From Flavobacteriales bacterium (GTDB taxonomy: Bacteria > Bacteroidota > Bacteroidia > Flavobacteriales_F > PHOS-HE28): a stretch of DNA of 64,000 nt. Below are positions 15,225 to 22,801 of this stretch, in pieces (position 1 is the stretch's first letter; every line of letters begins with the position of its first letter). A program made the translations under genes and the position numbers. The stretch covers positions 1 to 64,000 of the forward strand of contig JADKHI010000005.1 in NCBI GenBank assembly GCA_016721825.1. Reading direction: 5' to 3'. The notes under the pieces are model-generated. The model did not search any database and was not told the DNA's origin. It saw only the letters and a list, made by a program, of their open reading frames with translations.

Positions 15225-16815
15225 CTACTGCTTCTGAAAACGCGCCACTTGAAAACTGTTCGCGCCACGCTTCTCCACCAGGTACACCCCTGCCGCCAGC
15301 AGTGCAACGTTCACCCGGGTCCCCGTGGTGGTTTGCAGCACACGTCCGTTGATATCGCGCACGGTGATCAGATCCCCAGGAGCACCATCGACCGTGAGTT
15401 CATCCTGTGTTGGGTTGGGCCACAGACCAAGGGGGGATGTGGTAGCCAGCTCAGGGACACCGATCACGCCAGGCGGGAACTTCACCACGAACGTGTTCCG
15501 TACGTAATTCGGATTCGACAGTGTTATGGACCCGAAGTCCAGATCGTTGCTGTAGGTGTAGCCACTGAGCACAACATAACCGAATGGATCGGCTTGGATG
15601 TCCACCCCTCCGTCGAACATCTCGCCACCTGCAGCTAAATGCGCTATCATGTTGCCGGAGCTGGAATACCGCCACACGAGAACGTCAGCGGCCCCTTCAT
15701 TCGGATAGGCAATGCCCTGAATGACGGTGCTGTCACCTAGGGACTCCCCGCACACATAGATATCGTTTTCCGGATCCCAACGCTGGCGGACGTGGTCCCT
15801 CCATAGCCGTTGTACGACGTAGCCATGAACCTTGACCAAGAGATGTTCCCGGTCGGGGACAGGCTAGCTACGTATGCCTCCCGTTCGGCGACGGTCGAAA
15901 GGGTATCCTGCCCGATCACTCCCCCATCGTAAAGCCATCCACAGATGACCACCTGGCCGTCCCCATCCACCTTCAGATCGCCTACCCCATCGCCTTGGAA
16001 TGCCGTTGACCCGAAGGTGGTGGCCCATTCGGCCACGCCGGTCGCCGACAACTTTGCGACCATGGGCGCGAACGCTCCGCCAGGCGTTGCAATGACCCCT
16101 CCCAGGTCCACATCCCCCTTGATGCGACCGGCCACGAACACTTCTCCCGCATCGTTAAAGGCCACCGCCTGGGCCTCTTCATCGCCATCGTCACCTATGA
16201 AGGTGCGGCCCCATTGCAGGATACCGCTGGAATTGAACCTGGCCACGAACATGTCATCCTGATCATAGCTGGAGAAAGACGTGCCCTGCCAACTGAAGCT
16301 GTATTCTTTGGTTCCGCACACGACTATCTCACCCGCATCTGTCACGTCAATGCTCACCGGCCTGACCGACGCGATGCTTGTTGCCACTGTATTCTTCATC
16401 CAGAGGAATGACCCGGTGGGGCTCAACTTTGCAAGGAATCCGTCGTACACCCCGGTGGGGTTGAAGGAGAACGTGCCGAATTGCGCGGTGCTCCCGAACC
16501 TGCACTGCCCGATGATGTACACGTTACCCATCGCATCCACATCCACGTCGGTCACCAGATCGGCCTCAGTGCCCCCGATGCGCTTGAGCCATAGCACGGT
16601 GCCGTTCGGATCGATCTTGGCCACGTATCCATCGAAGTTCCAGCCGTAGGGAACACTGAAGTTGCCGAAGGACATGGGGCCGACCCACAGACGAGAGGCA
16701 TCCCGGCAGCCCGTGGGGGAACCCAGCCGTCATTAGCAGCAGTAAGGGCCCAATCCGGAGTTTGAGCAACGGCAAGGGAGGAACAAAGCAGGAAATAGGC
16801 GACAACGGAACGCAT
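15225..16815 (-). pseudogene. Frameshifted T9SS type A propeller protein
   Basis: Three overlapping frames join into one gene. They are an N-terminus with signal peptide (MRSVVAYFLLCSSLAVAQ, from 16815), a central frame with SBBP-like propeller repeats ('DGYVAKIDPNGTVLWLKRIG', 'VDVDAMGNVYIIGQ', 'VAFNDAGEVFVAGRI'), and a C-terminal frame with more repeats and a type A sorting domain ending 'GVYLVEKRGANSFQVARFQK'. The breaks are near 16715-16724 and 15775-15780, each beside a short G/C run. Adding one base at each point gives 1593 nt, an intact 530-residue frame. This fits two single-base deletions, either real decay or sequencing error. The intact product would be a surface protein like those at 17431 and 54115. 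Confidence 0.8.
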
Positions 16816-16833
16816 GTGCGGAATGATCTGAGC

Positions 16834-16841
16834 GAAAATTA
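16834..16841 (-). promoter_or_regulatory. -7 promoter box TAATTTTC
   Basis: On the minus strand, 18 nt upstream of the ATG at 16815. It fits TAnnTTTG except for the last base. It would give a short leader for the (now frameshifted) T9SS gene. Confidence 0.4.
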
Positions 16842-16874
16842 GCCACCAGGACGTTCGCGTGCGAAATTCGATCC

Positions 16875-17384
16875 ATGGACCGTTCCCACCTGATCGACCA
16901 ACTGGCGTGCCACGAGGATGTGTTCCGTGCGCTCTTCAACGGCCTCTCGCCCGCCGAGCTGACCTGGAAACCAGCGCCGGATAAATGGTGCGCACTGGAG
17001 GTCGTGTGCCACCTGCATGACGAGGAGCGCGAGGACTTCCGGGCCCGATTAGCACACGTGCTCAACACGCCCCATGATGCGATGCCGAAGATCGACCCTG
17101 CCGCGTGGGTGGTCGAGCGCAGGTACATCGATCAGGACTTAGATGCGGTCTTGGCGAAGTTCCTGTATGAACGCAGCGCCTCGCTCGTGTGGTTGCGCAG
17201 CCTTACCGATGCGCCGTGGAACAATTTCTACCTGCACCCAACCGCAGGCCCGGTGAGCTGCGATCTGCTCTTGACCAACTGGGTGGCGCACGACCTGCAC
17301 CACATGCGGCAGCTGATCAACCTGCGTTATGCCTACCTGAGAGCCAACAGCAACGAGCCGCTGGATTACGCGGGAACGTGGTAA
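16875..17384 (+). CDS. DinB family protein
   Basis: 169 residues, soluble. The four-helix DinB/YfiT-like bundle shows the three-histidine metal site pattern: a first His in 'EVVCHLHDEE' (about residue 47) and two in 'NWVAHDLHHMRQL' (about residues 137-142). 'LTWKPAPDKWCALEV' is the typical lead-in. Some DinB-like proteins are metal-dependent hydrolases or thiol S-transferases; here the substrate is unknown. It is divergent from the frameshifted T9SS gene, with only 59 bases between the starts. Confidence 0.87.
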   Translation: MDRSHLIDQLACHEDVFRALFNGLSPAELTWKPAPDKWCALEVVCHLHDEEREDFRARLAHVLNTPHDAMPKIDPAAWVVERRYIDQDLDAVLAKFLYERSASLVWLRSLTDAPWNNFYLHPTAGPVSCDLLLTNWVAHDLHHMRQLINLRYAYLRANSNEPLDYAGTW

Positions 17385-17430
17385 AGCGATCCTTCTCAAT
17401 AAGCAGCGTGCTCGAGCTGGAGGATGCCGA

Positions 17431-19416
17431 TCAACGTAACAACGTCACCTCACCGCTGAGGTGTTGGAGATCCTGTTGACCGCGGAAGGTCCAGCACAGG
17501 GTCCAGAAGTAGACACCTTCGGAAGCTGTTTGTCCATCCAACTTGCCATTCCAGCCCACGGAAAGATCACTTGTTGAATGAACGGTCCTTCCCCATCGGT
17601 TGAAGACGTCAAGTCTCGCCTCGATCACACCAGAAGCACGGATAGGCACGAAGTGATCGTTCTCGCCATCGCCGTTCGGGCTGAAGACGTTCGGCATTTC
17701 AACGGCGAGTGAACAATCCTCAACGGCGATGTGGATGCTATCCGAGAATGAGCAAGTCCCAATGTTGCTTGCAACCCAATAGAGACCTTCATCGGTAACA
17801 GTGAACAGCGGCCCTGTGGTTCCATCCTGCCAGACCAAGGCAAGTCCTTCTGCATGTGGATCAAGGACCAAGGTCGTCCCTTCGCAAATGCTGGTGTCGT
17901 TCCCCAATTCGAGCGCAGTGGACGGCACATCGAAGCGGGCGATGTAGCCATTGCTACCGTTTCCCGTAGCTGTGAACGAAGTTGAACCCGGTCCGGGATC
18001 GAAGTCCGCGATCTGCTTGAAGCCACCCGCCAGATAGTGCTGGTCACCGTACACCGCCAATGCTGGCCAAAAGGTGCTGCCGCCGTAACCATTGTTCCCT
18101 ACGGTGCGTGCCCAGATGTAATTCCCATCCGCATCGTACATGGCCCATGCATCAGCGAAAGCGCTCAGGGCAGGTGACTCCAGCAAGGCCACATCGGGAC
18201 CCGGATCCATGTCCGCGCTGTAGGATGAGCCCGCTACGTAGATCCTTCCACACGCACCCAGCGCGAGTTGTGAAGGTGCAGTGAATCCCACAAGCCCTTT
18301 CGCCCAGATCAGGTCGCCATCGAAAGAGAACCTGGCGAGGTACGCGGAGTTCTGATCTCCGGTGGGCGGCAGCAGAACGACCCCTGGTCCGGGATCAACG
18401 TCAGCGTAACTCCCCAGATAACTGCCCAGGACCACGAAGGAGCCATCCACATCCTCTTCCATTTCAAGGGTGTGCAGTCCGTAAGGGTTCTCCAGCACAT
18501 GCAGGCGCTTGGCCCAAATGAAGGTTCCTGCCGCATCGTACTTCGCCACGAACTCGTCCGTAGTGATAGCGGGCGCGGTCATTTGTACCAGGTTTGCTGA
18601 GGGGTCAAAATCCACCGTACCACTGAACGTACCGCTCAGCAGCACTGCACCACCCCCAACGGATGTGATGCTCAATGGTCCACCATACTGGCCGATGGCA
18701 ACGATGGCCTTCGCCCATAACAAGTTTCCATTCGGATCGAACTTCGAGAAGTACTGCGCATGGGCCGGGCTGGTGAGCAGGTCCACGTTCGGACCTGGAT
18801 CCGCGTCAACGGACAGATAGAACGAGCCTGTCAAGAGCACCTCCCCCATGTCGGTCACATCCATCCCCGTGGGTATCACTGCGAACGACGCACCGAAATG
18901 CTTGGCCCAAAGCAAGTCTCCTTCGGGGTCGTACTTGGCAATGAACGTGAAGTTCACATTCGCATCGAGGTCCAACGGGAATGAACCGGGACCGGGATCC
19001 ATATCCATCGATCCTGTGCACGAACCCACCACCACGATGTTGCCAGTGGGATCGAGCTCGATGCCTGCGATCCGGTTCCATTGCGGGGCAAGGCCTTGCA
19101 GCAGCTTGGCCCAGACCAGTTCCCCACTGCCGGAATACTTAGCGAAGAACAGGTCAACATACTGACCGTGCAACTTCGAATCGGAAGCGCTCGGATCGAA
19201 GTCGATCGTGTCGTTGCAATTGCCTGCCACGTAGATGTTGCCCACATCATCCACGGTCATATCCGTACACAGACTTTCGCCGGGAAATGGATCATTGATG
19301 CTGGCAGAACCGCTTCCTTCCAACTGTCCCGCCCAAACGAGGCTCTGCGCGTGGATGCCGCTCACCGCTGATACCAGCAACAACGTTAGACTACAGCGAA
19401 GGAAAGGTCGATGCAT
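17431..19416 (-). CDS. Large secreted propeller protein with T9SS type B sorting domain
   Basis: 661 residues from the ATG at 19416, which begins the signal peptide MHRPFLRCSLTLLLVSAVSG. The frame extends further upstream, but that part is basic and overlaps the divergent gene. Residues of about 30-500 hold at least seven repeats of the form 'DDVGNIYVAGNCNDTIDFDP', 'FFAKYSGSGELVWAKLLQG', with Asp-rich 'DFDPGPG' turns. The C-terminus has 'DTSICEGTTLVLDP', 'YWVASNIGTCSFSDSI' and then the gliding-motility-type domain 'MPNVFSPNGDGENDHFVP' ... 'WGRTVHSTSDLSVGWNGKL'. Export by the T9SS is expected. The ligand is unknown. Confidence 0.9.
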   Translation of the reverse strand: MHRPFLRCSLTLLLVSAVSGIHAQSLVWAGQLEGSGSASINDPFPGESLCTDMTVDDVGNIYVAGNCNDTIDFDPSASDSKLHGQYVDLFFAKYSGSGELVWAKLLQGLAPQWNRIAGIELDPTGNIVVVGSCTGSMDMDPGPGSFPLDLDANVNFTFIAKYDPEGDLLWAKHFGASFAVIPTGMDVTDMGEVLLTGSFYLSVDADPGPNVDLLTSPAHAQYFSKFDPNGNLLWAKAIVAIGQYGGPLSITSVGGGAVLLSGTFSGTVDFDPSANLVQMTAPAITTDEFVAKYDAAGTFIWAKRLHVLENPYGLHTLEMEEDVDGSFVVLGSYLGSYADVDPGPGVVLLPPTGDQNSAYLARFSFDGDLIWAKGLVGFTAPSQLALGACGRIYVAGSSYSADMDPGPDVALLESPALSAFADAWAMYDADGNYIWARTVGNNGYGGSTFWPALAVYGDQHYLAGGFKQIADFDPGPGSTSFTATGNGSNGYIARFDVPSTALELGNDTSICEGTTLVLDPHAEGLALVWQDGTTGPLFTVTDEGLYWVASNIGTCSFSDSIHIAVEDCSLAVEMPNVFSPNGDGENDHFVPIRASGVIEARLDVFNRWGRTVHSTSDLSVGWNGKLDGQTASEGVYFWTLCWTFRGQQDLQHLSGEVTLLR

Positions 19417-19543
19417 CGATCCGATCGTTATGTACTTCTCGCCCACTAGACGTGGAACATGCCCTGCGCGATGCCTGAGCCACGGACGAACGACCTTTTC
19501 TTTGGCCGCGCTCCGCCTATCTTGGCGTGATAGATAACTTCCC

Positions 19544-19948
19544 ATGAATCCGATCCTCCGCAACATCCTGGCCGTCATCATCGGCTTTGCCGTTTGCCTC
19601 ACGCTCAACGGCCTCCTGCTGGGCCTCATGATGAAGGCTATTCCGCCGCCTACAGGCTTTAATGCGAATGTGCCTGCGACCTACAGCCTGCTGCAAGCGA
19701 AGCACTTGCTTTCCCCGTTCATGGCCCATGCATTACCCTCGATCATTGGAGGTCTGTTGGCCGCGTTGATCGCCGCCAACCGCAAAATGACCTTCGCATT
19801 GGTGGTCGGGGGGCTGCACATGATCGGGGGCATCGCTGCAGCTTTCATGATCCCGGCGCCAGCGTGGTTCGTCGTGTTGGACCTTGCAGTGGCCTACTTG
19901 CCCATGGCTTGGATCGGTGGCAAGCTGGGCGATCGTACCGTAGCGTAG
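19544..19948 (+). CDS. Four-helix integral membrane protein, hypothetical
   Basis: 134 residues with four hydrophobic helices, at about 7-29 ('ILAVIIGFAVCLTLNGLLLG'), 57-76, 82-100 and 106-125, and no large soluble part. No family was recognised with confidence; it resembles small DUF-type inner-membrane proteins common in Bacteroidota. The next gene follows 28 nt downstream. Function unknown. Confidence 0.72.
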   Translation: MNPILRNILAVIIGFAVCLTLNGLLLGLMMKAIPPPTGFNANVPATYSLLQAKHLLSPFMAHALPSIIGGLLAALIAANRKMTFALVVGGLHMIGGIAAAFMIPAPAWFVVLDLAVAYLPMAWIGGKLGDRTVA

Positions 19949-19976
19949 TTCTCACGCACAATACCATACCTCTCCC

Positions 19977-20366
19977 ATGTCCACCATCTGCAAAGGCACC
20001 TTCGACATCAAGGGCACGCCGCACCCCGCCACCGACATGGCCGAAGGGCTCAACGCGGGGCGCATGACCTTCCACAAGACCTTCGTCGGTGACCTGCAAG
20101 GCACCAGCGTGGTGGAGATGCTCGGCATCATGGATATGCAACTGGCCTCCGGCGCATACGTGGCACTGGAACGTTTCACCGGCACCCTTCATGGACGCAA
20201 GGGAAGTTTCGCCATGCAGCACAGTTCCACCATGGACCGGGGCGCACCCACCCAACGCATTTCCGTGATCCCGGACTCTGGTACGGAAGAGCTCAAGGGC
20301 CTCACCGGCGCCATGGTCATCGACATCGTAGAGAAGCAGCACCACTACACCTTCGAGCATCCGTGA
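19977..20366 (+). CDS. DUF3224 domain protein
   Basis: 129 residues with the whole DUF3224 pattern: an N-terminal 'CKGTFDIKGTPHP', 'MTFHKTFVGDLQGTSVVEML', 'ALERFTGTLHGRKGSFAMQH' and 'GTEELKGLTGAMVIDI', ending HHYTFEH. It is a small beta-barrel-like cytosolic protein whose family function is unknown. It is directly followed by a strong terminator hairpin at 20392-20430. Confidence 0.88.
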   Translation: MSTICKGTFDIKGTPHPATDMAEGLNAGRMTFHKTFVGDLQGTSVVEMLGIMDMQLASGAYVALERFTGTLHGRKGSFAMQHSSTMDRGAPTQRISVIPDSGTEELKGLTGAMVIDIVEKQHHYTFEHP

Positions 20367-20391
20367 GCTCGGAGCGGTCGCCTTTTGAATG

Positions 20392-20430
20392 GAACGAACG
20401 AGCCCCGAAAGAGCCGGGGCTCGTTCGTTC
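20392..20430 (+). terminator. Strong 16-bp terminator-like hairpin
   Basis: Left arm GAACGAACGAGCCCCG (20392-20407), 7-nt loop (20408-20414) and right arm CGGGGCTCGTTCGTTC (20415-20430) are perfectly complementary. It sits 25 nt after the DUF3224 stop. No T-run follows, which is common for terminators in this phylum. Confidence 0.75.
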
Positions 20431-20505
20431 ACGGTCGAAGATCGGCGTCGTCCTCCAGCGAGGCGGGCGGCTCTGTTCCGGACCATTCGTGCCCGGTTGA
20501 AACAC

Positions 20506-20585
20506 ACACCAAAGCACATGTTCGCCCCACAAGGAAAGGCGCAAGCGAAGGGCTATTGAATAATGGAGATGTACTTGGTTCTCAA
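20506..20585 (+). pseudogene. 3' remnant of a third adenylate cyclase gene
   Basis: One + frame here reads 'FAPQGKAQAKGY*IMEMYLV'. It aligns without gaps to the C-termini of both cyclases downstream ('FTPRGKVQAKGKGEMEMYF'). Identical residues are F, P, G-K, Q-A-K-G and M-E-M-Y. At base level, atggagatgtactt is identical in all three. An in-frame TGA is at 20557-20559. Upstream, only a weak K-x-x-P match ('LKHTPKHM' against 'VKDEPGLT') can be seen. No cyclase sequence continues past the remnant. Confidence 0.55.
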
Positions 20586-20637
20586 GACTTCAACAAGACC
20601 CCTGGGCGTGTTGCGGACGCCGTGTTGTCCAACGCAC

Positions 20638-20645
20638 TACTTTTC
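20638..20645 (+). promoter_or_regulatory. -7 promoter box TACTTTTC
   Basis: Fits TAnnTTTG in all but the last base and ends 4 nt before the ATG at 20650. It supports that start over the earlier in-frame ATG at 20563. Confidence 0.5.
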
Positions 20646-20649
20646 AGCC

Positions 20650-22713
20650 ATGCCTTCACTGTTGCGCCGGAGCCTGCTGTACCTGAGCGTGCTTTTCGCG
20701 CTCACCACTTCCGGCCAATCCGTACGCATCAACCAGGCCGGTGGCGGCATGGAGCTGATCAAGGAGCGCGACCTCCGGGACGGCAACGCCCAAGTGACCG
20801 GCCAGGGCTTCGACATACCCGGCATTGAATTGTTCAACGAGCACAAGTCGCGCCACTGGATCGGCGATGACAGCGCTTTCGCAGCGCGCGGTTTCGTGGA
20901 CACAACATGGAGCCGACCTGACGACTCCGAGGACAGTGTTGTTATCGGTGCCACCGTCCATTGGGTGCGCTACCACTTCCAAGCCGCTGCGGACCTGAAA
21001 GGGCTACCGCTACTTCTGAACGTACAGAGCAGACATGGCTTTACGCTCTACCTCAATGGCCGACCGTTGGTGCGTTCGGAACCAATGTCCAATGCTATAG
21101 GCACCATTCTTCCGCTGTCCGATTCCATCCCACGGCTCAGCGTACCGGTCATGTTTCTCTGCGATGGAGCGCCTGAAGTGCTGGCGATCCGGATCGAAGG
21201 ATCCCCTGGCATGTCCTTGCGCGCATCGGCCTTGCGCGTCAGCGTTCACTCCGGGGACATCGCCTATCACATGCAGCGTTCGATGCTGCACTATGGCGTT
21301 TTCATCGGCATCAACGTCATCATCCTGCTGCTCGCTTTGGTGATCGGGTGGTCGGAACGTCGCGACCGCAGCTGGTTACTGCTGGCCCTTCTGTCGCTGG
21401 TCTCCGTGCTGGACACGCTCTGCGATCTGGGGGGCGAACTGGGAGCCCTGGGGCTGCCCAGTGGCACAGCGCGGGCCTTGGACCTCTTCGGGACTGTGCT
21501 CACTCCTTGGTCCCCCTATCTGTTGATCATGGTGCTTTGCTTGCTGCGGGGCGAATTGAGCCGCAAGCGCGCACGCCTCTATACAGCAGGTATGCTTGTC
21601 ATGACGCTTCTGTGCGTATTGGTCGCTGCGGCTGACCTGCTCGGTATAGCGGACAGCGAGGACGGCTTGACCTTCCAGGAGATCAATGTAGCCCTGATCA
21701 TTACGCTGGTGATAGGTGTGGCGCTCTTTGTGGTCATCGTGGTGTGGTTCGCCGTTGAAGTGATCAGACTTGGGGTCCAATTGTTGCGATCCAAGGGCTA
21801 TCAGCGGTGGATCGGTGCGGGCGCGTTGGCTTCCAGCGTGCTAACTCTGGTACTTGGCATCAGCAGCCAGCTCACGGGCTTCGGCCTTTCCAGTTGGCTC
21901 TCTGTGCTGGCCGACTACTGTTCGTACGTAGCGGTGCCCGTGAGCGTAGCGGTGTATCTCGCGATCCGTTCGGTACACCACAACCGCCTGGTGGCCCGCC
22001 AACGCGACGACCTGGACCTGGAGGTGAAGGAACGCACCGCCCAGTTGCAAACGGCGAAGGACCGGAGCGACGAGCTGCTCTTGAACATCCTGCCGCACGA
22101 GGTGGCCGAAGAGCTGAAGGATACCGGCGCCGCAGCAGCCAAGCACTTCGACCAGGCCACCGTGCTTTTCACCGACTTCCGCGGCTTCACCCAGCTCAGC
22201 GAACAAGTATCCCCTGCCGAACTGGTTCACGAGCTCAACACCTGCTTCAAGATCTTCGACGGGCTGATGGGCAAATACCGCATCGAGAAGATCAAGACCA
22301 TCGGCGATAGCTACATGGCCACCGGCGGTCTGCCCGACCCCTCGAACGGAAGCCCCCTTGATGTGTTGCATGCCGCCTTGGAGATGCAGGCGTTCATGAC
22401 CCATCACCGCGCCGAACGCATTGCCAAGGGCCTACCCGCCTTTGAAATGCGCGTTGGCATCCATACCGGCCCCGTGGTCGCTGGCATCGTGGGCGTGAAG
22501 AAATTCGCGTACGACATCTGGGGCGATACGGTGAACACCGCCAGCCGCATGGAAAGCTCCGGCGAAGTGGGGCAGGTGAACATCAGCGAGAGCACTTATG
22601 CTTTGGTGAAGGATGAGCCGGGTCTCACCTTCACGCCCCGCGGCAAAGTACAGGCGAAGGGCAAGGGGGAGATGGAGATGTACTTTGCCAGCCGAAGCGA
22701 GGTCGTCGACTGA
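20650..22713 (+). CDS. Membrane-bound class III adenylate cyclase (7TM type)
   Basis: 687 residues from the ATG at 20650 (signal peptide MPSLLRRSLLYLSVLFALTT). Residues of about 25-210 form an extracytoplasmic sensor, resembling the 7TMR-DISM layout. Seven or so helices lie at 215-440. A short coiled coil ('VKERTAQLQTAKDRSDELLL') leads to the cyclase domain. Metal-binding Asp509 ('FTDFRGF') and Asp553 ('KTIGDSY') are present. Lys549 and Asp622 ('YDIWGD') are the adenine-selecting pair, so ATP rather than GTP should be the substrate. 'NTASRMESSG' carries the transition-state residues. The product cAMP would signal an external cue. The cyclase downstream shares near-identical DNA in this domain. 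Confidence 0.93.
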   Translation: MPSLLRRSLLYLSVLFALTTSGQSVRINQAGGGMELIKERDLRDGNAQVTGQGFDIPGIELFNEHKSRHWIGDDSAFAARGFVDTTWSRPDDSEDSVVIGATVHWVRYHFQAAADLKGLPLLLNVQSRHGFTLYLNGRPLVRSEPMSNAIGTILPLSDSIPRLSVPVMFLCDGAPEVLAIRIEGSPGMSLRASALRVSVHSGDIAYHMQRSMLHYGVFIGINVIILLLALVIGWSERRDRSWLLLALLSLVSVLDTLCDLGGELGALGLPSGTARALDLFGTVLTPWSPYLLIMVLCLLRGELSRKRARLYTAGMLVMTLLCVLVAAADLLGIADSEDGLTFQEINVALIITLVIGVALFVVIVVWFAVEVIRLGVQLLRSKGYQRWIGAGALASSVLTLVLGISSQLTGFGLSSWLSVLADYCSYVAVPVSVAVYLAIRSVHHNRLVARQRDDLDLEVKERTAQLQTAKDRSDELLLNILPHEVAEELKDTGAAAAKHFDQATVLFTDFRGFTQLSEQVSPAELVHELNTCFKIFDGLMGKYRIEKIKTIGDSYMATGGLPDPSNGSPLDVLHAALEMQAFMTHHRAERIAKGLPAFEMRVGIHTGPVVAGIVGVKKFAYDIWGDTVNTASRMESSGEVGQVNISESTYALVKDEPGLTFTPRGKVQAKGKGEMEMYFASRSEVVD

Positions 22714-22801
22714 CATGGCCTGCCGAAGTAACAAGGTAGAAGCGGATCCCGGGTGCCCGCGATGGCCGCAGCCGGGTCAGGGTCGAAAGCAGTTCCAGAG
22801 C

